64,000 nucleotides of DNA, from contig CANNZV010001053.1 in NCBI GenBank assembly GCA_947561585.1, positions 97,910-161,909 of the forward strand. The letters run 5' to 3'. The position numbers and the translations under genes were made by a program. Origin of the DNA: Caprella mutica (Eukaryota > Arthropoda > Malacostraca > Amphipoda > Caprellidae). The notes under the pieces were generated by a model. That model did no database searches, was not told the DNA's origin, and saw only the letters and a list, made by a program, of their open reading frames with translations. This document shows positions 10,030 through 20,813 of the stretch, piece after piece. Each line of letters starts with the position of its first letter. Within the stretch, counting starts at the first letter, position 1.

Positions 10030-13000
10030 ATGAGTTGGTTTGACTCTGGTAATTTCTCGACCTTTGCTCGAAGTGCAGCCACTGCTCTCAAAGAAGCTCA
10101 GAAGACCATTGACAAGGCTCTCGACATACAGGATGGAACTCAGTCCCCTGTCATCAAAGAGGGTGAGTTGATGTGGCTATACAAATATTTTGCAAGATGT
10201 GTAGAGCCTTTTGAGGTGCTTTAGTCCTTAAAATTAAGCAACTAGCTATTCCTTATTATTTCCAATATTTTGTTTTAAACAAACATTGATTTTTATTATG
10301 AGCAAGTTCTATCCTTGATTGAAGATATTAGATAGCTGTTAAGTATTAAGTAATCTAAACATTGATATGGAGTCTAAATATTAAAGATTGCCTAGATAGT
10401 ATCAAAGTAGATTTTATTTAGCCACAACTTTCAACTTCTCTGTGGTAGAACTGTAAATTTAATCCTTCTCAGGTAACTTTTTTGCCATTTTTATAGTTCT
10501 TGATATTGTTAAACTTCAGATTTAACCTATGATGAACATTGCAGATAAAAAAGTTGAAGTGGTCAAAGAAGATGAAAACCAGGAGAAATCTGATATGACT
10601 GGTAGCATGTGGGGCTCCTTCACTGGCTCTTTCTTTGATAACAACACATCATCATCTGCTAAAGATGAGCCTGCTCCTGGTGTGTATAATTTTATACCCT
10701 AGTAGTAAAAAGGGCTGTACACAAGCAGGTTTTTTTTTTCTTTCCACCGGACTTTTTGCTCAGCTCCTCCTACTTTTTCCACCAGACTTTTGAACCATAT
10801 ACGAAAAAATGATATAATTATTTTATTTTAGTTGGTATCCATGATACCTGCATGTATCATTGATAGCAACTAAAATAAAAAAAAACCTTTGTGTGTATGA
10901 CCCTTAAGTAGTCTTTGGTGAATTGATATTTTTTTGGATGAAGGTCTAGATGTCTGATATCAAAATTATAGATAGTAGCTATTTATATTCTAACTTCTTA
11001 CAGATCAATTAATTATATTTGACTTCTACTGAATACTGAGAAGGAGTGAAATTTGAAAGAACTATGAGTAGCTACTTGTTAAATATTGCTAGCTGTTGTT
11101 ACATTTATAAAGTGAAGAGTAATTGTTTTTTTGAAATAAAAAACAATTTTCAATCTATAAGCCATCATTATCCAATGCCAGTTTATGGTGCATTTACTAC
11201 ACAGTTAAATATAGTTGTATCTAGATAAAATGTATCTCTAACATCAGAAACCATTCTTCAATGAAAAATTTGAATTTCAAACAATATATCTTCTATATTT
11301 GTTATTCATATGCAACTTCGATAACAATTTTTGGATGATAGTAATTAATTCTCTTAAATTCTTTTGATTTGCAATTATCATTTTATTTTAAGAGGTTAAT
11401 ACATCATAATTTCAATGGCTATTAAGCCTATTATCATTTCTTTGAATATTAAAGTGTTCAGGTGGTATGAATGAATTGCAAGTCATTCAGTCACTTCACC
11501 TATTGTTATCATCAGACAGGTGTCAATTAATGACTGAGACTATAAAGTGCACCTGTAGTCAGGTCTTGCATGAGCTTTTCTTGCATTAAGTCTTCTCAAG
11601 CATTCAGTGAAGCATTATTAATTTGCAGAAGCAATTCTATTATAGCGATAATTTGAATACTATTATTGAGATGGTTCATTTCAAGTAACTTATTTTAATG
11701 GCTACTTTGATTTAACTTGTTAAAATTTCAGCTATCTACCTTTATAATTTACTAATTTTGTTATTCAGATAAATTGATATATATATTTATATTTAGAAAT
11801 TACTAGTTTTGTCTTGTGTAATCCTTGTAAGGTAAACTACTAACTAGCTTAAATTAAATTAAAAATGCCTTCAATTTCAGACGGTTCTGTTATAGCCAGT
11901 CAGCCATTGATGCCTAACGAGTCTCCAAATATTACTTCCGCTCCCTTGAAACAAGCCTCCAACACTCTGGATAACATTCTCAAAGTGGATAACTTTCTGA
12001 AAGTGGGAGAGAAGAACTTCAAGTCTATATTCTCATCTAACGTCACCTCCAATTCTGATGTGGATAAAGAGGCCCCCGCAGCAACTGCAGATGGATGGGG
12101 TTGGGACACTTCAGACATGTGGGCCTCTGCTACTGAACTTGTTTCAGGTGAGTAAGTTAATGCTGAAGAATTCCAATGTATGCTAAGTAAGGTGACTAAG
12201 TTTTAATTGAATAAGGTTAATTCTACTGGGCCCTAGTCATTATTCAAAAAAGGTAATTTATAGTCAAATGATATAAAAGCTATAGGATAATTTGTGTATT
12301 TATTTAATGAATCATATGAAATACATTTATGACGTACATACAGTAACTTAATACTACTAGTCACTCATTTTCCTTATGAAAAAACCTTAAAATTTGTGTT
12401 CAAATTATTTATCCATTCGTTTTAACTCTTGCAGAAAAATCAAAGAAGGTTGCAGCTTCAGATGATGTAACTACAGTGACCTCTTCTTCAATAGAAACAC
12501 TCCATAACATTCCAAAAGTGTCTGAAAAAGAACTTCAGTCCGATAATTCTCCTGACAAACAAATTATTGAGTCGGAACCTTTGGTCAGTGCGAGAGAAGT
12601 TAAAGATGACGAAATCTCGACTTCTCTTCAGCTGAAACAAGATGAAACTGTCACTGAAACTATTCAGGTAATTTTATTTACTATCTAGTGGAAAGTAGTG
12701 AAGTATACTTATATAAAAATATGCATAGCTATTTTGAATTATTTGGATTCTTTCACAGGAAAAAAATACCGTAGAAAATTCATCTTGCAATATCAAAAAT
12801 ATGGAAGTCCTTTTGTCGGAGGAGACTGAAGCTGTCTGTGTAGAATTAATTAATAGTGAAGAAAGGAATGAAGATCTTGAGGAAAAACCAATGGACTCTG
12901 AAGCCAATAAGTGTGACAATAAAGAGTTTACAGACAATCAAAATATTGAATTTAGTGAATCTCTGCAGCAAAAAGCAGAGGAAATTGCTGAACTTCAATT

Positions 13001-16000
13001 TCCAAAAAAAGAAATAGAAACCAAGCATGAAAAATGGAAAAGAAAAGAAATGTCAAGAGAAGACTTATTAAAAAATGTTGTGTGGGGTGAACACCAAAGT
13101 GCTACAATTGTGAGCAGAGATGATATTTCAAAAAGTCATGCAGAGGATGTAACTCAACCCCAAGATGTTAATATCACCGTCCAGCCCTGTAGAACCCCCA
13201 TTAAGATTCCTTCTTCCATGTCAATAGAGTCGGATGAGAAAGAGGATGCTTGGAGAGGAGAGAAATCTGGTGATGAAATATGGTGTGATGAAAAGGCAAA
13301 TGCTGAGGAAAATGTAGTGGAACCCATTAGCCTCATCACTAAACAACCAGTTTCCAGATCTGAATATCTGGAGGAGACTGATACTTCTCTGAACAGTGAT
13401 GCCCTAATAATGAGCTCATCAAGCTCCACTACCATAATAGAGGTGTCCTCACAGTCCATGCAATCTTCACTTGATTCTTCCATCATTGATTCTCCTACTG
13501 CTCCTAAAGTGTCCGAAACCAGTGCTTCTATTCCCGTTCAGTCCAAAGATGAGTGTGATGACATTACAGATATCACTAAAGGCAATTTGCCAGATCTTTC
13601 TTCTTTGGAGGTGTCTGTTGAAAGTGCAGGAAGTTCTGACACCATTACCCATTCAATGGAGATTAGTAACCAGAATATGGTCAGCGAGGATGCTGCACAC
13701 ACTGCGCAGTCTTTGCTATGTGATGCCATGTGTGAGGAGAGTTCTGATGAGAAATACGAAGATGCCAAAGAAGGCAAGAAAAGCTCTTACAGTGATGGTG
13801 AGAGCAGTCCTGTTTCATCTATGAGTGCAACATCTGGTCTGGTGAAAATTGGTGGTTCAGCCGTTACCTCTGGTGATGAGTGTGATACTGGTACACCGTC
13901 TGACATTGAGGTGATCTCCACTCCCAGTTATGATGGTATGAACTTTGGCAGAATAAGCAACTCCAGTAGTCTTCTAAGCGCTCCTTCTAGGGGCTGGTCT
14001 GCCATGCCTCGTTTTAAGAACTATGGAGACTCTGGTCAAAGTGTAACCAGTAGCAAACAGGAGAGTTTGATGTCTGCATCAATGACTGCCAGTTTCACTA
14101 GCGTCAGTGAGAGTGACATGGGCTGGGGTAATTTAGGTAACTTAAATGCCATTGATGCGAATTCTCCCCCACACATGAGTGCTTTCGTGTCTCCTCCCCA
14201 TAAAACTTACTGTGAACATTGCTCCAGAGGACTCCAAAGTAACGTTTCGGAGACCAGTGACAGTTCGGGTGAACAAAATCCCCAAGAGACGGAGAAGTTG
14301 AGAAAGAAAGTCAGGGAGCTGAATGAAGTGTTGGAGGTGAGGGAGGGGAGAGTTCTGGAGCTGAGTCAGCAGAATGCTACACTGCAGGACTCTCTACATA
14401 CTCTGCAGCAGAAACTTGCTGACTCTGACAGCAATGGAGGGGTGGAGTCTGTACGTGAAGAGTTTACCCATCGACTGGCAGAGATGGAGAAAAAGTTCCA
14501 GCAGGCTTTGAGGGAGAAGGAGGCGGTTAGTAAACTGTTAGACAATGCACGAGCAGACGCTGCTACACGCCTTAGTAGCTTGGAGTTCAGGAGTCAGATA
14601 GAGGAGAAGGAGGTTGTGATTAACGAGTTAAGAAGAGAAGGTGAAAAGTTGAGCAAGCAGCAACTGCAGTACAGTACCTTGATAAAGAAGCTGAGGAGTA
14701 AGGAGAAGGAGAGTGACGCCAGTGTGGCTTCACTAACTGAAAAAGTACAGAGTCAGACTAGTGAGATAGAGAGGCAGCACAAGCAGTTGCTGGTGAAGGG
14801 GGAGGTAGAGAGGAGGCAGCTGAGTGCAGTTACTCAACTGACGGTGCAGTTACAGCAGTCAGAGGAGAGTCTCAAGGTGGTTAGGGCTGAGGCAGCTGAA
14901 ACTGAGAGTAAGATGACTGTACTGAGAGAGGCGCTCGACACTGCCTATAGGTGAGTTAGTGTCAATTAGGTGCAATTAATAAATTATTGTTAGATTCTTT
15001 TTCTATCTGAAATATTTATTTTCTTGGTGGATAAATATAATCGGTACCTAGTTATTTAAGCTATTTCAACTGTTCTAATTTTAGATTAAACTAATTTAGT
15101 TGGGTTTGAATTCATTGATATACAAATTAGAAATTTTGATTTGCACTTGTATGATCTGTAAACCTATGTAAAAATATTAGCATTTTTTTGTAAAAATGTG
15201 ATTAGGTACATAGATACTTGCTGTGATCTGTTTGTTTACAGTCATGCACTCAGTTGTCTTTTAACGAAATTGGACAGGCTGTATTTGATGTTGTATATTG
15301 ATCAATGATTAAGATTTGCTCATTTTTATTCATATTAAAAAGTTATTTAATGTAAAGTAAACTAGAACGTGAATAAGATACAAACAAATGAACAGAGATT
15401 CTGACGATTTGGTGCACTTGTGCTCTATCATCTTGCTAATTATATGCACTGATATAAAAACTGCAAATTTCATCAGTAGGTGGCTTGTAATTGTCAATTA
15501 AATATTTTGAATAGAATTTTGGGAAGAACATTTTATTCGGATATTAATATCACTCAATTAATTTATCAATAAAGGCTTCTTCACACATGTCAGTGATCCG
15601 TCTCCTCTCAGTGATTCAGTGTCAGTGAAACAATATATCGTTACTTTAATTTCAACGGACATATTCACACAGTAGCTACCGGCTCTCCTCAGTGATATAA
15701 AATCACTGACCGGAGACGTCCCGGACGAATCACTGACAAGTGTGAAGTAGCCTTAAAAGAGAAAAAAAGTGGTCTTTGAGTTTTTTGTCCCTTAAAGAAG
15801 GTAACTTTTCACTTCAGAGAGCTGGCTGATGCCAAGCGTCAGGAGTCCATGCGAGAGGCAACTCTTGCGGAGCAGAGCCTCAGTGCAGAGGTGGGGGCCA
15901 AACAACAACTGACGGAGGCGATGGAGAACCTCCGCAAACAAACCAACAGGGAGAAACAGGCCCTGCTGATGCAGATAGAGGAGCTAAATGAGGAGAGAGA

Positions 16001-19000
16001 CAGAGTGGAGCAAATAGCTGACAGGAGTGTCAGGCAGGTGTGTGTAGCTGACAGGAGTGTCAGGCATGTGTGTGTGTAGCTGACAGGAGTGTGTGTGTAG
16101 CTGACAGGAGTGTGTGTGTAGCTGACAGGAGTGTCGGGCAGGTGTGTGTGTGTAGCTGACAGGAGTGTTCGACAGGTGTGTGTAGCTGACAGGAGTGTTC
16201 GACAGGTTGTGTAGCTGACAGGAGTGTCCGGCAGGTGTGTGTAGCTGACAGGAGTGTCCGAAAGGTTGTGTAGCTGACAGGAGTGTCCGGCAGGTGTGTG
16301 TAGCTGACAGGAGTGTCCGGCAGGTGTGTGTAGCTGACAGGTGTGTCCGGCAGGTGTGTGTAGCTGACAGGTGTGTCCGGCAGGTGTGTGTAGCTGACAG
16401 GAGTGTCCGGCAGGTGTGTGTAGCTGACAGGGATTGTGTCTGATAGCTTCTATGACATAATGAAATTTCAACCACTTACCAATCTGTTTTATTTAATGGA
16501 AATTGATCAAACATCGACAATAGGGTAAGCTACGAATTTTGACATAAGAACCTGAAAGTATGATGGATACGAAGTAAAATATAGAAGTTAGGTAATTATT
16601 TTTTAGTTCCTTCTTATGTCTGAAAAGGTGAAACTGTCCGATAATTTGCAACTTGTCCTACCTCATAATTTTAAAGTAAATCAAATGAACTTAGCTAGCT
16701 ACATTAAAATCAACTTATTGATGTGCATCCAAAACTCTCTTCAATATACACTTTATCTCTCCCTGTCACAGTGTCGTAACGAAATAGCGCAACTGAAAGA
16801 CCAGTTGAGTGAGAGTGAAGGGAGAGGTGAAGAAATCTCCTCTACAGTTGCCATGGCTACCAGACCTCTACTGAGACAGATAGAGAACCTACAGGCCTCT
16901 CATAGCGCACACAGGCAGGCCTGGGAAGAACTGGAGGCACAGTTGACGCAAAGGTGAGGCACAGCAGATTATGTCTCTGTTATGATTTTTAATAGAGTGG
17001 ACGTGAATAACGTTAGAATTGTATGTTGCAGTTATTCCATTTGGTTTCTATAGGCTTTTTATATCACAAACCTGTTCAGACTTGTTAAAACATGTTCTTA
17101 AAATGTTCTAACAAGTTGAGACCCGTTTCAAACATGTTCTAACAAGTTGAGACCCGTTTCAAACATGTTCTAACAAGTTGAGACCCGTTTCAAACATGTT
17201 CTAACAAGTTGAGACCCGTTTCAAACATGTTCTAACAAGTTGAGACCCGTTTCAAACATGTTCTAACAAGTTTTCAATGTTTGTTTTTCCTCTAAAGATT
17301 GTTGGTTGTAACATTTGTCTGAATAACATAATAAGTATTTCATTCCTCCAATTATATACTTTTCTTACATGAACGACAATACGTAACTGTCCGTTAATTA
17401 ACTCTTCACTTACCTCATTGTTTCTGCACCAGGTTACACGAGAGTGAGAGGCAAGTCTCTCTCACTGTGGATAAGGAGAGGCAAGTGAGAGAAGAGAGTG
17501 CCCAGGCCCTATCAGTGAAGTCTTCTCTCACCTCCCAGCTAGACAGTGCTAGGGCTGACAACTCCAGCCTCAGCACCAGACTGCAGAGTCTGTCTGCTAG
17601 TGTCAGCAAGATGGAGGGGGAGAGAGAGACTGAGAGAAAACAGATAGAAAAAGAGAGAGCAACTCTATCTGCACAAATAAAGGTAATAGTCATAGGTACA
17701 GAAATGATAATTATAGTAATATACAGCAAAAAAATACCAAAGGTACAGAAATTATTAATATCGTAAAATACAGAATGGGAAAGGATGAATATTCGAAAAC
17801 TATCTAGCACTACCTATTAAACACTAATCCATTATATTGCTCATTGAAATGTTTCATTGATTTTTATTCAATAACTTTATAAAATAGTTTATTAGGATGT
17901 ATTATCTCGAATAACTGAGCTTGTACATCGTTAACAGTAATTCATTTTACCTAACGCTCTTCGGAATTTTCAATTGTGCTGTCAATAGCTATTATTAATT
18001 GTTCTGTCAACATTTTTTCGCGCGGGAGGGTATTAAAAAAACTTCTGAAAATTAGACGAAGCCTCCCTTCAAACCTCTATTAATTTTTTTCAAATGAACA
18101 CAGTTCTAAGTTCTTATTTTTCACAGGTTCTGAAAGATGAGATGGAGAGAGCAAAGACTGAACTGGAGATGGAGAAGACTGCTCTGCGGGAGGAGAAGAG
18201 GCGGAGTGAGGTGCTACAACAGCTCCTCTCTACTGCACAGACTGAGAAGAGGAGTGAGGAGATGAGCAGACAAAACTCTCCTACTCCTTCCCTCTCTAAG
18301 ATGTCCATGGCTGGTGAGAGCTTTCTTTATTTATAGTCCCTCTAACAATTTAGTGAGATTTCAAGGTTCGAAATTTGGCAATTTTTAAAGGAATCTGAGT
18401 TTTTTTAAAGTGATTTTTGGAAAAGTTTATTCATATCCATATATATATTTTTCACACTCGAGAAATTTGTAAAATAAAAACATATTTAGCTTTGTAGGCA
18501 ACTAAATTCTGAAGAGAATGAAATAATACCCATGTTTCTGGCTCAGATATTGTAGGAGGTGAAACTTTTTGCAATCGAAAAATATGAAGTTTTCAGGAGA
18601 ACCAATTTTCTGATTTTTTTTGGGGAGTAAAAATAGTTTCAAAAGCACTTCTCGATTTTTTTGAGTTAGGAAATTATAACACATTATGAAGGAGACTGTA
18701 CAGCGTCCTTCTTTTTCCACAGGTTCGTTGAACTCGTACCCCATCAACAGCAGTCAGTTCGATGACGTGTTCGAGAGTGCCAGTTTGCGGGGGGGAATGC
18801 CATCCCTCTACGAGAGTCTAAGGAGTAACGCTGCCTCGACACTAGAGGCTCTAACGTCACAGCTAAACCAACGGGAAGGTGAGCAAATGAAACTAAGAAT
18901 TAGAGATCTTTATATATTAATTTTCATATTGAATAAATTATGTTAAATGTAAGAAATAAGAAACAGATTGATTCTTTTTTTTTAATTAAAATTAAATAGA

Positions 19001-20484
19001 ATAATGAGTTTAAATCATCAAGGTGCTGAATCCCTTGACCATTATTTTCTAGTAGGGGAATGACTAGGTGAACAAATTTCCCAAGCTTACAGTCTTGTTT
19101 TCAATCTATTTTCCCTCTAATCCCTGAAGAAGTTCAGTTTTCCAATAAAAAAAATCAATTTATCCTCTTTTCAAGCGAAGTTACCTTTTATTTCCTCTCT
19201 TTTCAAGCCAAGTTTACCTTCTATTTCCTCTCTTTTCAAGCCAAGTTTACCTTCTATTTCCCCTCTTTTCAAGCCAAGTTTACCTTCTATTTCCCCTCTT
19301 TTCAAGCCAAGTTTACCTTCTATTTCCCCTCTTTTCAAGCCAAGTTTACCTTCTATTTCCCCTCTTTTCAAGCCAAGTTTACCTTCTATTTCCCCTCTTT
19401 TCAAGCCAGGTTTTCCACCTCTTTCCAAGCCAAGTTTTCCACCTCTTTCCTCTCTTTTTAGGAGAAGTTTTCCACCTTCATAACGAGGTGTCCCGTCACG
19501 AGGCGCAGAAGGAGACGTTTGCCAAAGAGTTGCTGCAGCTCACCACCAAGATGCAGAGTATGGAGGGAATGATGGAGGAACACAAGGGTCTCAAGGAGGC
19601 CTACAGAGACCTGGACAGTAAATACAATGCCCTCCTTCAGGTCAGTCAGAAAATTAGAGATTGGATAAATTTATATTTATAACATTGAAGAGATTTAAGC
19701 TCAATTTTTTTATGGCTTTAATCAACGAGAATAATGTTTCTCATCATTTTTCTGCAAATCCCATGAAATTTGATAGGATATCTTTTAATTTTTACAATCA
19801 AAACTCTTACTTCCAGAATTGCTAATTTTCAGTCTGAAGAAAAAGAATGTACACTATTTGTTTGTTTTGAATGTTGGATAAATTGGATAAACTTATTATG
19901 GAAATATTTATATACTTCAGGAAACAATTAATATCTTTAAATTTAAACTCCTTAGTTTTTAAAATCCAAATTAAGACAAAGAGTGTACAATCTTCTTCTT
20001 CAGCGCCAGATTATTGATTCGTACAATTTCTGCACACAGAGTATTAACTTTAAAAGCATCTTTCTTTATGCTTATGTATCCACCATCTAATTACATTATT
20101 CAAGAGTTATTACTTTTACAGATGTATGGAGAGAAAGTGGAAGAAGTTGATGAACTCAAACTGGACTTGAGTGATGTCAAAGAAATGTATAAAAACCAGG
20201 TGAGAGGCTATTTTTTAACAGTTGAATTTTTAACCCTTTAGCGACCGCCGTACTTTGGGGAGGACATTAGATTAATAACATCATTAAATTTATTCATATT
20301 TAGAAATAAGCGTATAAATAATAAATAAGAAATTTCTACCACTCATTAAAAAAAATGCGTTTTAATTTGTTCTGTATATAATGGATATTAAATATTGATC
20401 TAACAAAAAAATTAATTAAAAGTATTTAGTCTTTTACAATAATAAATTCTCTGTTTCCAGATCAATCAGCTTCTACAAGTGTGA
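10030..20484 (+). CDS. TMF1: TMF1 / TATA element modulatory factor, Golgi coiled-coil golgin (13 exons)
   Basis: Exons: 10030-10162, 10545-10679, 11881-12147, 12435-12667, 12759-14950, 15818-16037, 16772-16953, 17433-17682, 18127-18313, 18723-18878, 19462-19640, 20122-20199, 20461-20484. They sum to 4236 nt (1412 codons including TGA) with all junction phases consistent. The start MSWFDSGNFSTFA and the following AQKTIDKALDIQD match the conserved TMF N-terminus. Next comes an acidic, Ser-rich stretch with DGWGWDTSDMW, then heptad coiled coil from about residue 760. TRPLLRQIENLQAS in exon 7 and YGEKVEEVDELKLDLSDVKE near the end are signatures of the C-terminal TMF region. Known family members sit on the cytosolic face of the Golgi, bind Rab6 and tether vesicles; the nuclear TATA-binding role in the name is less certain. 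At 1411 residues it is longer than human TMF1 (about 1093), mostly through the large exon 5. Repeats invade introns 5, 6 and 10. The upstream 5' UTR is not defined; a possible UTR acceptor lies near 9940. Confidence 0.94.
10821..10880. repeat. Near-perfect 60-nt palindrome in TMF1 intron 2
   Basis: Arm 10821-10847 (TTTTATTTTAGTTG...ATGATAC) pairs with 10854-10880 at 25 of 27 positions around the 6-nt loop CTGCAT. It lies within the TMF1 intron between exons 2 and 3. Confidence 0.75.
15572..15754. mobile_element. MITE with about 30-bp inverted ends in TMF1 intron 5
   Basis: AAGGCTTCTTCACACATGTC at the left is matched inversely by GACAAGTGTGAAGTAGCCTT at the right, and pairing continues through CAGTGAT and CGTC. 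The interior is rich in CAGTGA words on both strands. No clear target duplication was seen. Confidence 0.7.
16017..16435 (+). repeat. Minisatellite built on the TMF1 exon 6 donor junction
   Basis: About 15 units (typically 30 bp) of AGCTGACAGGAGTGTCCGGC + AGGTGTGTGT. The first unit is the real exon end (ATA GCT GAC AGG AGT GTC AGG CAG, ending 16037) plus its donor GTGTGTG. Many later units keep CAG|GTGTGTGT, so the intron starts with repeated potential donors. The long minus-strand frames here are artefacts of the repeat. Confidence 0.93.
17103..17272 (+). repeat. 31-bp minisatellite in TMF1 intron 7
   Basis: About five nearly identical units of ATGTTCTAACAAGTTGAG + ACCCGTTTCAAAC, with a degenerate precursor just upstream. 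Wholly intronic. Confidence 0.95.
19161..19461 (+). repeat. 33-bp minisatellite forming the 3' end of TMF1 intron 10, up to the exon 11 acceptor
   Basis: Eight to nine pyrimidine-rich units of CCTCTTTTCAAGCCAAG + TTTACCTTCTATTTCC. The last units grade into the genuine acceptor CTCTCTTTTTAG and the first exon bases GAGAAGTTTTCCACC, which align with the unit. The array therefore also supplies an extended polypyrimidine tract. The minus-strand frame with GLKREEIEGK-type repeats is an artefact. Confidence 0.92.
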
Positions 20485-20676
20485 TATGCAGACATTTTTG
20501 TACCACATGTGTAATGAATTTATCAAAATATATTATTTGTATGTATAGATGTTTTTATATAAATAGATTTTATTTATTGAAAGTTTATTAAATTAAGAAT
20601 TAACTAAGCATTAATTACTGCATCCATATTTTCTATGATTATCTTTTTTACACAACACAGAGATTATATCCTGCAC

Positions 20677-20682
20677 TTTATT
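20677..20682 (-). terminator. Candidate poly(A) signal of RPA2
   Basis: TTTATT on the plus strand (AATAAA on minus), about 130 bp past the RPA2 stop codon. Position-based inference. Confidence 0.4.
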
Positions 20683-20706
20683 TACATATTTGCTCCTTTG
20701 AGTTTT

Positions 20707-20712
20707 AATAAA
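20707..20712 (+). terminator. Candidate poly(A) signal of TMF1
   Basis: AATAAA about 220 bp after the TMF1 stop. If used together with the minus-strand signal at 20677-20682, the two genes' 3' UTRs overlap. Confidence 0.4.
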
Positions 20713-20813
20713 ACAATATCATGTAAATAGTATTATTTTATAAATTTCTTCTCATATCAATTGGTTATATTTTTGAACGTATAACATTAGTGCCCGTGGT
20801 CGAGTTTCTGAAT

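Noticed and set aside
12846..13777. Several minus-strand frames of 60-110 codons inside TMF1 exon 5
   Set aside because: Shadows of the 2.2-kb coding exon; no independent signals.
15839..16475. Long minus-strand open frames rich in HTPAGH/LSATHTCR repeats
   Set aside because: They are the antisense of the TMF1 exon 6 donor minisatellite; the periodic unit keeps all frames open.
17103..17272. CRISPR-like direct repeats
   Set aside because: Units are contiguous with no spacers, and the context is a eukaryotic intron.
19171..19428. Minus-strand 85-codon frame with EIEGKLGLKRG repeats
   Set aside because: Antisense of the intronic 33-bp minisatellite; no start context, no splice support.
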